From Tannerella sp. (GTDB lineage Bacteria > Bacteroidota > Bacteroidia > Bacteroidales > Tannerellaceae), in assembly GCA_031277235.1 (NCBI GenBank), contig JAITMT010000322.1:1-21022 (forward strand): DNA of 21,022 bases, written 5' to 3'. Positions 1-9,358 of the stretch are shown here, one piece after another. How positions within the stretch are numbered: position 1 is the first letter of the stretch; every line of letters begins with the position of its first letter. The position numbers and the translations under genes were made by a program. The notes below the pieces were generated by a model. It had not been told where the DNA came from. It did no database searches and was given only the letters and a program-made list of their open reading frames with translations.

Positions 1-936
1 TTCCCAGGTTGTTCCCTTTCCTTCGCGCAAACCGCCGGTCGAGCCTGCATAATCGCCGAAGTTTAACCACGGACCGTTATCGGAGGTAAAGATAACCAGC
101 GTGTTTTCGTCCAACTTCAACTCTTTGAGCGTTTCCATGATTTGTCCGACACTCCAGTCGAGTTCCATCAGGACATCGCCATACATGCCCTGCCTGCTTT
201 TTCCTTGAAATTTTGAAGAAACGGCTAAAGGCGTATGCGGCATGGTATGAGGGAGATACAAAAAAAACGGTCTGTCTCTGTTTTTCCGGATGAACGACAC
301 GGCGCGTTCCGTGTAAAGCGTGGTCAGTTGCGACAAATCATCGAGTGTACGCAGTTCTTTTACCGTTTTGTTGCCGTCAATCAGCGGCAGCGGGGGAAAT
401 GAGGCTTTGGGGCGTTTGGAATTTTCGGGAGTCAGAAATGTACCGTCATACCACAGCGGCGACATATCGTTGGAATACGGTAAACCGAGATATTCGTCGA
501 AACCGTGCTGCAAGGGCAGAAATTCGGGAAGGCATCCCAAATGCCATTTGCCGAAAATTCCACAGGCATAATCTTTCTGTTTCAAAAGTTCGGCAACAGT
601 CATTTCGCTGTCGCTGATGCCTGTTTTGGCGGTTGGTCTCAGTGCGCCCTGAAATCCGATCCGGTTGGGGTAGCAACCGGTGAGCAGTCCGGCGCGCGAA
701 GCGCTGCTTACCGCCTGTGCCACATAGGATTGCGTGCAAAGGAGCCCTTCAAGAGCCAGCCTGTCAATGTTGGGCGTTGCGTAACCTTTGGCTCCCGTAA
801 TCGTCAGATCGCCATAGCCCATGTCATCCAGCAGGATGATGACAATATTCGGGGTGGCCGCCGGTTTATCGGAAGGGTAAACATGCGCGCAAGTCAATAT
901 TCCGGTAAACAACAAAGGAAGACGTTGAGTGTTCAT
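1..936 (-). CDS. S1 family sulfatase, serine-type, partial (C-terminus beyond the window)
   Basis: The frame is open from ATG at 936 to the left edge, giving 312 residues of a family that is usually 450-550 long. Seen: a metal-binding Asp pair in LLDDMGYGD (residues 37-38), the sulfatase signature SSASRAGLLTG (77-87), GKWHLG with Lys130 and His132, and TSDNGP near the edge. Known for the family: the first residue of the C/S-x-P/A-S-R motif is converted to formylglycine. Here it is Ser77, so an anaerobic radical SAM maturase (anSME) would be needed; none is in the window. A hydrophobic N-terminus (residues 6-19) suggests export, but the lipobox-like ILTC is poor, so lipidation is uncertain. 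Hydrolysis of a sulfate ester on a glycan or lipid in the periplasm or at the surface is likely; the substrate cannot be told. It follows the SusCD operon but has its own promoter. Confidence 0.9.
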   Translation of the reverse strand, partial: MNTQRLPLLFTGILTCAHVYPSDKPAATPNIVIILLDDMGYGDLTITGAKGYATPNIDRLALEGLLCTQSYVAQAVSSASRAGLLTGCYPNRIGFQGALRPTAKTGISDSEMTVAELLKQKDYACGIFGKWHLGCLPEFLPLQHGFDEYLGLPYSNDMSPLWYDGTFLTPENSKRPKASFPPLPLIDGNKTVKELRTLDDLSQLTTLYTERAVSFIRKNRDRPFFLYLPHTMPHTPLAVSSKFQGKSRQGMYGDVLMELDWSVGQIMETLKELKLDENTLVIFTSDNGPWLNFGDYAGSTGGLREGKGTTWE

Positions 937-983
937 AAGGACTGATTTTTAATTTAACTTTTCCATTTGACTGAAATCACAGT

Positions 984-1016
984 GCAAAGATGCGGATATT
1001 TTTTGATTTTCCCAAA
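984..1016 (-). promoter_or_regulatory. Bacteroides-type promoter of the sulfatase gene
   Basis: On the minus strand TTTG (1013-1016) is followed after 20 nt by CATCTTTGC (984-992). This has one mismatch to the Bacteroidota -7 element TAnnTTTGC, at the usual spacing. Transcription would start near 981, giving a leader of about 45 nt. It lies directly after the hairpin that ends the upstream operon. Confidence 0.7.
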
Positions 1017-1024
1017 GAATTTAT

Positions 1025-1062
1025 AAATGAGCGCTGCCCGATTATAAAAACAACGCTCATTT
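1025..1062 (-). terminator. Hairpin terminator at the end of the glycerophosphate SusCD operon
   Basis: In minus-strand RNA, AAATGAGCGTTG (1062-1051) can pair with CAGCGCTCATTT (1036-1025). This is a 12-bp stem with one G-U pair and a loop of about 14 nt. An A/U-rich stretch follows, but there is no pure U-tract. It sits 18 nt after the last gene of the operon and just before the sulfatase promoter. Confidence 0.6.
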
Positions 1063-1079
1063 ACCTTGTTGCATAAATA

Positions 1080-3041
1080 CTACAATTTTGTTACTTTCAT
1101 AATGGGAACTTTATCCTCGTCTCCGGTATATTGCGGGCGATTGACACGCGAACTGCCTCCGGCTCCGACTGTGCCTCCGGCTGCCGAAGCGGAGCCCGAT
1201 ATGAGGAAGCGGATGTAGAGCGTCCCTTGCGGTATGGCATTTTCCAGCGTGAACGTTTCCGAAATGGGCGTCCGCACGGCATTGCCCAACTGTACCGTAT
1301 AGGTTACATCGCCCTCCGTTACCGGATTGACGGGCGTCCACGAACTTTGATCGGACGAATACTGAATCAGGAAGTCGCGGGGACCCGTACCCGAAGACTG
1401 CATGGCGCCTTCGATGTTCAGAACGGTTCCGGCGGCAAGTCCCTTGGTGGGAATTTCCATTTGCCAGTAGTCGTTTCGAACCAAGCCGTAAATCAGCAAC
1501 CGGTCGCCGTCGGCGGGGTTTGAAGTGGTGTAGGACATTGTTTTCTGGGCATTGCTCGTTTCGCCTGCCCTGTGAGCCCTGATAATGGAATATCCGTCAT
1601 CCGATTTGACCCACCATTCATTGACATTCAGGTTTGCCGTTCCGTCGGAAGCAATACCGTCGGTGAAAGTTTGTGCAGGTATCATCCACGAAGCGGGCAA
1701 TCCTTCCGCAATTAACTCATCGGTAATTGACACTTTCATAATGGGCGCCTTGTCGGCTTCGCCGTCATAATGCAGGCGACTGATACGCGAAGTGCCCGCG
1801 CCGCCGATATTGGCTCCTCCGCTCGCAGAATTGGGACCTGTTATCAGCAGGCGAATGTAGAGCATTCCTGCGGGAATGGCGTTTTGAACGATAAAAGTTT
1901 CCAATATGGGTGTCCGCACGGCATTGCCCAGCCGTACCGTATAGGTTATGTCGCCTTCGGTGATCGGATTGACGGGCGTCCAGGAAGTTTGGTCGGTCGA
2001 ATACTGAATCAGGAAGTCGCGGGGACCCGTGCCCGAAGACTGCATGGCGCCTTCGATTTTCAGAATCGTGCCGGCGGAGAGACCTGTCGTCGGAATTTCC
2101 ATCTGCCAGTAATCGTTCAGGCGCAAGCCGTAAATCAACAGCCGGTCGCCGTCGGCGGGATTGTTTGAAGTATAGGACATGGTTCTTTGGGTGCCGTCGT
2201 TCGGCTCGCCTGCCCGGTAAGCCCTGAGTATGGATGCTCCGTCAACAGATTTGACCCACCATTCGCCTACATTCAGGTTGGCTGAGCCATCGTTGGCAAC
2301 AAAGTCCGTAAAGTCGTCGCTCATGCCGGTGGTATTGTTGGCTCCCGCCAAGGGTAAATCCCACGAAGCGGGCAGTCCGTTTGGAATAATCTTTTTGGCT
2401 TGGGTCAGCGTAACGGATACCGAACTGAATCCGGATGCGACGGAGAAAGTCGCGGCGCGGTCGTCAAAAGCGTCGTTATGCCCGCTCACGGTGAGGATTA
2501 CGGAATTGCTTGTTCCGGCGGCGCCCGAAAGGACGCTTGCCGTGATCCATTCCGGTAATCCGGTAATAGACCAGTCTTTATTGGACGAGACGGTGATGGA
2601 AGGCTTGTTGCCGTCTTCCAGCAGACCGTCGGAACTGACGGCTAAAGTTGCCGGTGTAACCGTAAGGGTTGTCGGCGTAAACTCCTGCGCCAATTGCTTT
2701 ACCCTGATCACTACGCGCTGACTTCCGCCGGTGATGGTGATATAACCTTCGCGGTCTTCGGCAGCAATGCCTGCCGTGACGGAAACTTCGGTGTTGCCCG
2801 AAGCGCCTGTTACGGCGCTGGGCGTCAGCCACGAAGCGCATACCAGCCTCCACGACAGGGAGTTTGTGAAAACTTCAAATGTTGCCGGCGCCGTGCCTTC
2901 AAACAATCCGGATTTATCCAAAACTATTTCCTGCGTGGAAACGGTCAGTGTTTCCTTTTCGATTTTCTCCTCGCAGGAATTGAATACCGCAAGGAAGCAC
3001 AGCAGCAGGATGTATAAATAACTGTTTTTAATGATTTTCAT
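1080..3041 (-). CDS. Surface lipoprotein with two BACON domains and a duplicated C-terminal module (SusE/F-like position)
   Basis: 653 residues. The signal peptide ends in VFNSC (Cys23), followed by EEKIEKE, an acidic stretch of the kind that directs Bacteroidota lipoproteins to the cell surface. Two BACON-like beta domains follow (about 30-117 and 125-215). Then come two copies of a module of about 210 residues, each starting LPASW (223 and 448). Both copies contain EWWVKS, DGDRLLIYGL, DYWQMEIP, GTGPRDFLIQYS and APIMKV/VPIMKV. The module resembles the jelly-roll or galactose-binding-like folds found in Bacteroidota surface proteins; this is inferred from pattern and not proven. It is the last gene of the operon, 11 bp after the preceding BACON lipoprotein. 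The place and architecture fit a SusE/F-like binding protein. No enzyme motif was seen. Confidence 0.85.
   Translation of the reverse strand: MKIIKNSYLYILLLCFLAVFNSCEEKIEKETLTVSTQEIVLDKSGLFEGTAPATFEVFTNSLSWRLVCASWLTPSAVTGASGNTEVSVTAGIAAEDREGYITITGGSQRVVIRVKQLAQEFTPTTLTVTPATLAVSSDGLLEDGNKPSITVSSNKDWSITGLPEWITASVLSGAAGTSNSVILTVSGHNDAFDDRAATFSVASGFSSVSVTLTQAKKIIPNGLPASWDLPLAGANNTTGMSDDFTDFVANDGSANLNVGEWWVKSVDGASILRAYRAGEPNDGTQRTMSYTSNNPADGDRLLIYGLRLNDYWQMEIPTTGLSAGTILKIEGAMQSSGTGPRDFLIQYSTDQTSWTPVNPITEGDITYTVRLGNAVRTPILETFIVQNAIPAGMLYIRLLITGPNSASGGANIGGAGTSRISRLHYDGEADKAPIMKVSITDELIAEGLPASWMIPAQTFTDGIASDGTANLNVNEWWVKSDDGYSIIRAHRAGETSNAQKTMSYTTSNPADGDRLLIYGLVRNDYWQMEIPTKGLAAGTVLNIEGAMQSSGTGPRDFLIQYSSDQSSWTPVNPVTEGDVTYTVQLGNAVRTPISETFTLENAIPQGTLYIRFLISGSASAAGGTVGAGGSSRVNRPQYTGDEDKVPIMKVTKL
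1083..2375 (-). repeat. In-frame tandem duplication inside the last operon gene
   Basis: The two C-terminal modules of the lipoprotein correspond to about 1713-2375 (first copy) and 1083-1700 (second copy). The DNA is still very similar. A stretch of about 60 bp beginning at 1359 recurs at 2001 (offset 642 bp, or 214 codons) with only a couple of differences. This suggests a fairly recent duplication or ongoing gene conversion. Confidence 0.85.
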
Positions 3042-3052
3042 TGTTCTAAATA

Positions 3053-4405
3053 TTAAGGCGTTACTACACTGTGTTTTTCAAATTTCAAATTATCCAGATA
3101 ATAGCGGAAAGTACCGGTATCGGCTCCCGTTTTATTGGTTTTAAAGGCTACCTGAGTAGCGGAAGTTACGCCGTAAAGCACTACTTCGCAGGGTTTGAAT
3201 GCCCATGGGAAAGTTCTGTTGGTCTGCCGTATATCAATTTCGGCGCTCAATTTCGTCAAGCCGTCGTCCACGCCCACCGAGCCGGGACCTGTGATTTCCA
3301 CCAGCAATAATACCTGATCATAATTTCCGGTTCCGGTGATGCAGGGAGTAGCGTCGAAAGTCATGCGGACATTGGTCATCTTTTCCGCATCCGTATTGGG
3401 AATCGTCCGTTGGAGACCCGATTGACCGTCTGTAACGCCGAATTTCATATAATGTCCCGTAAAATAGACCGTTTTTTTATCCGGATTGATATCCGTATAT
3501 CCGTGCTGTGCGTGAATGATTTCTTCGTACAGATAGCCGGCAGGATGGTCTTCATATACAAGATTGTGCGTATTCATTTGAGCCGTAACGGCAGGATATC
3601 CTGACGTCGGATAACCGCCGGAAGGATAGTTGGCGTTAATCCAGTCGTTAATTATTTTTATATGATCATACTCGCCTTTGGTAAATTCCAGCACCCAATC
3701 GAAATTGTCTTCAAAATAAACGAACCCGACGGGCTGTCCGTCGTCTGTCCGTTGGGTAATTTGGCGGATGGTTACTTGCGTTTCCAAAGCGGCATATTGC
3801 ACCTCGACAGGGGTAACGGTCAGTACCGATTCACGCATGTCTCCGGTGGTGTTCGGCGCTGCCGTAAAAGCGATGCGGCTTTTTGTTACCGTCGGATTGC
3901 TTAGCCAGGAGGCATCGGAAAGGGTGTAATTCCATTCCACATTGGAATTGACGGCAATTTCCACCGGACCTCCGCCGGATAATACCGAAATCAAGGGGCT
4001 TGGCGTCAGTATCAGCGACGGAAGAGCCGCCGCCTGCTCCACGCGGAACAGAATGGGCTGTTCCTGTCCGTCCACGACAAAAGCGAAATTAGCCATGCGA
4101 TCGAATACGGTCGAATTGGCATTAACCTGAATGGTGAAAATGCCGTCGTCTTCGCCCTCGTCGGGGAAAGAGCGCACCCATTTCTGTTCCGCGTCCTGCG
4201 ACACGACTTTCCAGGGGCGGTTTGAGCGAACCGTATATTTTTGGTTTGTTGCCGTCGAAGAGGTGTTCAGACCCGTCGGCTCTCCTTCAATCCTGAAATA
4301 AGGTTCGCCGGGATCCGCTTCGTCTTCCTTGCACGATGTCGGCAAAATCATCATTCCCAGCAAAAAGAGAACGGTCGCCGATTTGATAAAATATTTTACT
4401 TTCAT
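3053..4405 (-). CDS. BACON-domain surface lipoprotein (SusE/F-like position)
   Basis: 450 residues. The signal peptide has a good lipobox, LPTSC (Cys25). KEDEAD follows, matching the acidic surface-export signal of Bacteroidota. Two BACON-like beta domains can be read (about 34-124 and 130-215), each with the usual WLS/W-V and V-T-I-x-Q pattern. The C-terminal part (about 228-450) begins FVYFEDNFDWVLE and ends FRYYLDNLKFEK, a jelly-roll-like ending common in ligand-binding lipoproteins. No catalytic motif was seen. It starts 20 bp after susD, so it is co-transcribed. A role in binding the substrate at the outer surface is inferred from position and architecture. Confidence 0.85.
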   Translation of the reverse strand: MKVKYFIKSATVLFLLGMMILPTSCKEDEADPGEPYFRIEGEPTGLNTSSTATNQKYTVRSNRPWKVVSQDAEQKWVRSFPDEGEDDGIFTIQVNANSTVFDRMANFAFVVDGQEQPILFRVEQAAALPSLILTPSPLISVLSGGGPVEIAVNSNVEWNYTLSDASWLSNPTVTKSRIAFTAAPNTTGDMRESVLTVTPVEVQYAALETQVTIRQITQRTDDGQPVGFVYFEDNFDWVLEFTKGEYDHIKIINDWINANYPSGGYPTSGYPAVTAQMNTHNLVYEDHPAGYLYEEIIHAQHGYTDINPDKKTVYFTGHYMKFGVTDGQSGLQRTIPNTDAEKMTNVRMTFDATPCITGTGNYDQVLLLVEITGPGSVGVDDGLTKLSAEIDIRQTNRTFPWAFKPCEVVLYGVTSATQVAFKTNKTGADTGTFRYYLDNLKFEKHSVVTP

Positions 4406-4425
4406 GAATAGTTGAATTTAATTGA

Positions 4426-5970
4426 TTATCTACCTGATTCTATTGCCTGTTTACTCCACCATACGGGTGTTTTCATATCGTTTCCGCCCATCCGGTTGAC
4501 GGCTATGGTGGCGTTGGGATTGGTTCCCATGGTTACGTTGTTATAGCCGAAGCGGGTGGGAAGAATGTAGTCGTTGGCTACGGTTCCGGCGCCGATGGTC
4601 AGCACGGGATAGCCCGTCCGCCTGTATTCGTGGTAGGCTTCCATTCCGACCCAGAAAAGTGCCAGGTATTTTTGATCGGCAATCAGTTGTTCCTTGTTTT
4701 CCGCCAGTTCCCAGGAGGCAAACTCCGATTCGAGGAAAGCGCCGGTTTCCAAAGGACCTATCGTTACCGGCGTTTCGCTGTATTGTCCAAATTCCGCCCA
4801 TTTTTCCAGCGATGCGATAACGGCTGCCGTATAATATTCTTGCGCACGGGCTTCGCCTCCCGAAATGTAGCCTTTCAGCGCCGCTTCGGCAAGAATGAAT
4901 TGCAGTTCGGCGAAATCCATGATGAAAGTAGGCGCTGTCGGACGGCAAAACACGGGCGTGTTGAGTTGGGAAGACCCCGAATTGGCGTCGCCCGCATACT
5001 GGCGGGGAACGCCGGAAATCGTCCCTTTCCATCTGCCTCCGGCAGTAGCCGGTTGAGCGATGACGGGCAGCCGCGGGTCAACGACGGTCTGATTGCCGAG
5101 TTCATCTTCCCGAAGGGTCATTTTAATCACCTGTTCGGTGATTTTTCTGCCGCTGCCGGTAAATTCGCCGTGAGGCGTGTTGTAGAAATAATTTACATAC
5201 GGTGTCGTACCCGCATAATGGATGGTTGCGTTATCGGCGTTGGACTCGAAAATCGGATATTTTTCGGGATTGCCGATAATTTCGGTCATTTTGGCGCCCG
5301 CATTCATTTCGGAGCGTCCGCTCACGCGGCAAAGAAGCCTCATATACAGCGAATTGTTGAATTTCTGCCATCCTTTCATCTGTCCTCCATACATTCCGTC
5401 CATGCTCACTTGCAGAAAAACAGGCGCAGGCGTCATGCCGTACAGATCGTTGGCTTTTTCCAGATCGGCAAACATCAGGAGATACACGTCTTTCTGGCTG
5501 TCGAAAACCGGAGTAATCGTTCCGCCGGGTTTTGCCCCCATAAAGGCTTCAGCATAAGGTATATCGCCAAACCAGTCGGTCAGGTTCGACATGATATACA
5601 CCTTGAAAGTCAGGGCGATTGCCTGAAGGGCAGGATCGTTCTGTTCCACTGCCAGTTCGTACATGTGCTGCGCATCGTTGGCGCGCCGCATGTACAGATT
5701 CCATACGGACGCCCAGTTGCCGACGCTGATGATGTAGCGGTGTTCCTCGCGGGTGGTGCCGCCCGTAAAGGCGGTGAACTGTATCAGTTCGTCGTTCCAG
5801 AACCAGGTGTAGTTCTGCCAGTCTTTGCCACCGTCGTACAGCAACGGTTCAAACATCCCGTAAGCGCTGACGTTTGTGGCAACATTGGGATTGGTATTGA
5901 TTTCCTCGAAATTTCCCGTACAGGAAAACAATCCCGCTGCGATTATGAATATTGTTGCTATTTTTTTCAT
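4426..5970 (-). CDS. susD: SusD/RagB family outer-membrane lipoprotein
   Basis: 514 residues, close to the family norm. The signal peptide ends GLFSC (Cys17), and FEEINTNPN follows, typical of the SusD-like/RagB group with the SusD_2 pattern. The C-terminal half has repeated helices such as FAELQFILAEAAL and KEQLIADQKYLALFWVGMEAYHEYRRTGYP, a family hallmark, and ends PVWWSKQ. Known role: the surface lid that delivers ligand to its partner SusC channel. It begins 18 bp after susC, as usual for the pair. The ligand cannot be read from the sequence; the neighbouring glycerophosphate genes suggest a phosphorylated compound. Confidence 0.95.
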   Translation of the reverse strand: MKKIATIFIIAAGLFSCTGNFEEINTNPNVATNVSAYGMFEPLLYDGGKDWQNYTWFWNDELIQFTAFTGGTTREEHRYIISVGNWASVWNLYMRRANDAQHMYELAVEQNDPALQAIALTFKVYIMSNLTDWFGDIPYAEAFMGAKPGGTITPVFDSQKDVYLLMFADLEKANDLYGMTPAPVFLQVSMDGMYGGQMKGWQKFNNSLYMRLLCRVSGRSEMNAGAKMTEIIGNPEKYPIFESNADNATIHYAGTTPYVNYFYNTPHGEFTGSGRKITEQVIKMTLREDELGNQTVVDPRLPVIAQPATAGGRWKGTISGVPRQYAGDANSGSSQLNTPVFCRPTAPTFIMDFAELQFILAEAALKGYISGGEARAQEYYTAAVIASLEKWAEFGQYSETPVTIGPLETGAFLESEFASWELAENKEQLIADQKYLALFWVGMEAYHEYRRTGYPVLTIGAGTVANDYILPTRFGYNNVTMGTNPNATIAVNRMGGNDMKTPVWWSKQAIESGR

Positions 5971-5988
5971 TGTCTTGAAGATTTGAAA

Positions 5989-8900
5989 TTAGAAAGAAAA
6001 TTTAAGATTCACACCGTAGGTACGGGTCATGGGGAAAGCCATCGCTTCGATTCCCTTGTAAATCTGGTTTCCGCTAATCATTCCCGCCTCCGGGTCGTAT
6101 TGCGGAAAATCAGTCCAGCAGAAGATGTTGGTGGCGTAAACCCCGATATTGGCGTTATGCAAAAAACCTGTTTTTACAAGCCATGCCGGGGGAATCTTGT
6201 AATCCAGCCGCGCTTCCTTGAATTTGAGGAACGAGGTATCGAAAGTGTTCATTTCCGTGTTGTCGCGAACAAACATATAGGTGCTGTAATAGGTCGCAAT
6301 ATTTTCCGTCACGGTTGTATTTTTGGTATAGGTTATGCTTCCGTCGGGATTGACCGTTTCGTTCACGCCCGGGTGTACCAGTCCGTCGTAACGCCCCGGC
6401 AAAGTGCTTTTCAACTTGCCGATGTATCCCAGCGCGAAATTGGTAACCGAATACGTGTTGCCGCCCCACTGACCGGTGAAGAACACGGAGAGAGACAGAT
6501 TTTTATATCTGAACTGCTGTCCCATTCCTGCCCTCCAGTCGGGATTTACTTTCCCGATGCGCCGGTCGGGCTGGGCGTCTAAAACGGGAAAACCGTTTGT
6601 TGCATTGACAATATCCATGCCTGAAGCATCAACTCTGTTCCCGTTTTCGTCTATGTAGGAAGCGCCTTCCGGTGCCTTCTGAAATCCTTTTCCGTAGATG
6701 TAATCCATTTCCTGTCCGACAAAGGAATAAATGTAGGTACGGCTTCCGATGGTGGTTCCGGGATTGGTCTGGAAAGGCACCAGCGGATCCCAGTCATCCT
6801 GAAGTTTGACCAGCGTGTTCACGTTCTTGTCCCAGTTGAAATTCATGCTCCACGTGAAATCGCGGGTTTTCACCGGTATGATGGTTCCCGATATTTCAAG
6901 ACCCTTGTTTTGCAGTTCGCCGGCATTGATGGTCCTGTTTGAAGCGCCGGTAGCCCAGTCGGTGCTCACGTTCAGAATTTGATTGGTAGAGATTATCTTG
7001 TACACGGCTACGTCGAGGGAGATGCGGCTGTCCAGGAATTTGGCTTCCACTCCGGCTTCCCAACTTTCCACGTTTTCGGGTTTAATGAGCGGATCGGGAA
7101 TGGTGGTCGGCAGGCGGTAGCCTCCCGAATAGTCGGTAATGGCATAGTTTCTATCCAAAGCGTAGGGATTGGTATCGTTGCCCACGTTTGCCCACGACAG
7201 CCTCAATTTCAGGAAGTTGATCCACGGCGCGACGGTGGCGAAGTCAAACGCCTCGTCCAGCAAAATGCTCGCCGAAACGGAGGGATAGAAGTACGACCAG
7301 TTCGAGCGCGCCAGCGTGCTTGACCAGTCGTTGCGCGCCGTAATGTCCAGATAATAAGTGCCGTCCCAACTCAATGATCCCATGCCGTAGAGGCTGTTGA
7401 TGATTTTTTGGTTGAAGGTGTGATTGGGTATGGGATAAGTGCCGGTACGCGCATTGTTGGTGTTGTAAACGCCTTCTTCGTTCAGGTTTTCGAGGGTTGT
7501 TTGCTGGCGGTAATATTTGTCGTGCATATTGCTTCCGCCCAACATTAATTTGAATCCCAGGCGTTCGTTCGCCCAACTGTTGTTTTCGTACTGGAGCATA
7601 AAGTCGTTATCCAGTTTGTACAACTGGTAGGTTTGTTCCCTGTAAAATCCGTTGAGGCGGTTAAAGGTCATGAACGGTTTTTGCTGTTTGCGCAAATCGC
7701 TCGCCAGATCAATGCCCGAACGCAAATCCAGGGTCAAGCCCCTGGCCAATTTGAACGCAAGCGTTGCGTTTCCATACACCCTGTTCCTGTCCATCGAGTT
7801 CGTTTCCTCATAGAGCGAACGGAACGGATTGAAGCGGTTATCCGCGATATAGGCAAGGCTGTGTCCTCCGTCGGCTACGCCGCTCTGCGTGTCTTCCCAG
7901 TTTACGCGATTGTAGCGCCCCTTGAAATATTCGTCTTTCCAGACATTAATGCTGTTGACCGGATAACCCCAGGTCAGATTATACAGGACATTGCTTTCAC
8001 CGTAACCCGGATTGGGAAGATTGTCGCTTTGCTTGTGCAGATAGTTCACCATGGCTCTCAGCGTAATGACCTTGTTCATTTCCGTTTCGAATGACAGGGA
8101 GAATGTCTGTTGCTGATATCCGGTATTGGGCAGTATCCATTCGTTGCGTTCGTCGGTAAACGAAAATCTCGAAGTGGTTCCCGCGCCGTTGTTCCCAAGT
8201 ATGGAAATATTGTTTCTGTACGTGGCTCCCGTACGGAACAGTCCCGTGTACCAGTCGTCCTGATACACAAAGGGTACAGGCGTATAGGTGTTGTTGTCCC
8301 AGTCCTTGGAAGTGTAGAGATAGCGCAGTTTGTCCGGGTCGTACTTTTCGCCGAAAGCATAGCGCGAAGTGCTTCTTCCGCGCACGGTGCTTCCGTCGGG
8401 AAGCGTCATGGTTTCCGGAAAAGCCCAAAAGTTAAACGGCTCTTCTCCCATGTTGCCGCCCGAACCGTATTCCTTTTGAAAATCGGGCCAGAAGCCTGCC
8501 TGCTCATAAACTGCCGACGAGGTAACCGTGATGCCCAATCCCTTTTCTTTTTTCCCCGATTTGGTCGTGATGATGATTGCTCCGTTGGCAGCCCGCGAAC
8601 CGTAGAGCGCCGATGCTGCGGGTCCTTTCAGTATCGTTACCGATTCGATGTCGTCGGGATTGAGTTCGCTCGCCCCGCTGCCGAAATCCACAGGCGAATC
8701 CACGTTGGCATAGTTGCTGCCGTTGCCGGTGGCTATTGATCCCGAATTGACGGGCACTCCGTCTATCACGAAAAGCGCTTCATTGTTGGCATGGTCCAGC
8801 GAATTGTTTCCGCGAATGGTTACGCGGGTGGAACCGCCCGGACCGGTGCCTGCCTGGGATAAAGTCAATCCTGCCACTTTTCCGTTGATGGCGTTCATCC

Positions 8901-9327
8901 AGTTGCTTGAAGAGGTGGACGTAAGTTCTTCGTTGCCGATTTTGGTTACTGCGTAACCCAGCGATTTCTGGTCGCGGGTCAAGCCCAGAGCCGTTACCAC
9001 CACTTCGTCCAATTGCCGGGAACTTTCCCGCATGACGACATTGATTTCCGTTTTACTGCCAACTTCAATCTCCTGAGTTTCATAGCCCAACAGACGAAAT
9101 TCCAAAACAGGCTGCTCGCCGCTGACCGTAATGGTATAGCCTCCATCCAAACCGGATAACAGACCGTTGGTGGTACCCTTGTGCAGTACCGTTACTCCGG
9201 GTAAGGTCGTTTGTCCGTCACTGTCATACACCGTTCCCTTGACTACCTTGCTTTGTGCATTCGCCTGCAGGGCAGATAATGATAAAGTAATGGCGATGAT
9301 AAATATTGTCCAAATCCATTTTTTCAT
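5989..9327 (-). CDS. susC: SusC/RagA family TonB-dependent outer-membrane transporter
   Basis: 1112 residues. The signal peptide is likely cut after ANAQ (residue 25). A carboxypeptidase-regulatory-like domain (about 29-105) comes next, then the TonB-box-like LDEVVVTALG (106-115). A plug domain contains VFVIDGVPV-type sequence (seen as LFVIDGVPV) and TILKGPAASALYGSRAANG (231-249). A long beta-barrel ends in YGVNLKFSF with the C-terminal Phe of outer-membrane proteins. It has no N-terminal STN domain, so it is not the type that signals to an anti-sigma factor. It starts 31 bp after the phosphoesterase gene without a recognisable promoter, so it appears to be transcribed from the glpD side. Known role: TonB-driven import of oligomers captured by SusD. 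Confidence 0.96.
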   Translation of the reverse strand: MKKWIWTIFIIAITLSLSALQANAQSKVVKGTVYDSDGQTTLPGVTVLHKGTTNGLLSGLDGGYTITVSGEQPVLEFRLLGYETQEIEVGSKTEINVVMRESSRQLDEVVVTALGLTRDQKSLGYAVTKIGNEELTSTSSSNWMNAINGKVAGLTLSQAGTGPGGSTRVTIRGNNSLDHANNEALFVIDGVPVNSGSIATGNGSNYANVDSPVDFGSGASELNPDDIESVTILKGPAASALYGSRAANGAIIITTKSGKKEKGLGITVTSSAVYEQAGFWPDFQKEYGSGGNMGEEPFNFWAFPETMTLPDGSTVRGRSTSRYAFGEKYDPDKLRYLYTSKDWDNNTYTPVPFVYQDDWYTGLFRTGATYRNNISILGNNGAGTTSRFSFTDERNEWILPNTGYQQQTFSLSFETEMNKVITLRAMVNYLHKQSDNLPNPGYGESNVLYNLTWGYPVNSINVWKDEYFKGRYNRVNWEDTQSGVADGGHSLAYIADNRFNPFRSLYEETNSMDRNRVYGNATLAFKLARGLTLDLRSGIDLASDLRKQQKPFMTFNRLNGFYREQTYQLYKLDNDFMLQYENNSWANERLGFKLMLGGSNMHDKYYRQQTTLENLNEEGVYNTNNARTGTYPIPNHTFNQKIINSLYGMGSLSWDGTYYLDITARNDWSSTLARSNWSYFYPSVSASILLDEAFDFATVAPWINFLKLRLSWANVGNDTNPYALDRNYAITDYSGGYRLPTTIPDPLIKPENVESWEAGVEAKFLDSRISLDVAVYKIISTNQILNVSTDWATGASNRTINAGELQNKGLEISGTIIPVKTRDFTWSMNFNWDKNVNTLVKLQDDWDPLVPFQTNPGTTIGSRTYIYSFVGQEMDYIYGKGFQKAPEGASYIDENGNRVDASGMDIVNATNGFPVLDAQPDRRIGKVNPDWRAGMGQQFRYKNLSLSVFFTGQWGGNTYSVTNFALGYIGKLKSTLPGRYDGLVHPGVNETVNPDGSITYTKNTTVTENIATYYSTYMFVRDNTEMNTFDTSFLKFKEARLDYKIPPAWLVKTGFLHNANIGVYATNIFCWTDFPQYDPEAGMISGNQIYKGIEAMAFPMTRTYGVNLKFSF

Positions 9328-9358
9328 TTTGCATTGATTTTTAATTAATTTATAAGAG

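Noticed and set aside
505..945. Plus-strand frame of 146 codons
   Set aside because: It is antisense to the sulfatase, whose catalytic motifs are all in the minus-strand frame open to the window edge.
4630..6582. A 650-codon open frame on the plus strand
   Set aside because: It lies antisense across susD and the end of susC, which are certain by family match. Its translation is rich in Arg, Phe, His and Gly without recognisable domains, as expected for the shadow of GC-biased coding DNA.
9328..9358. Separate promoter for susC
   Set aside because: The 31-bp gap is A/T-rich but contains no TAnnTTTG element with an upstream TTTG.
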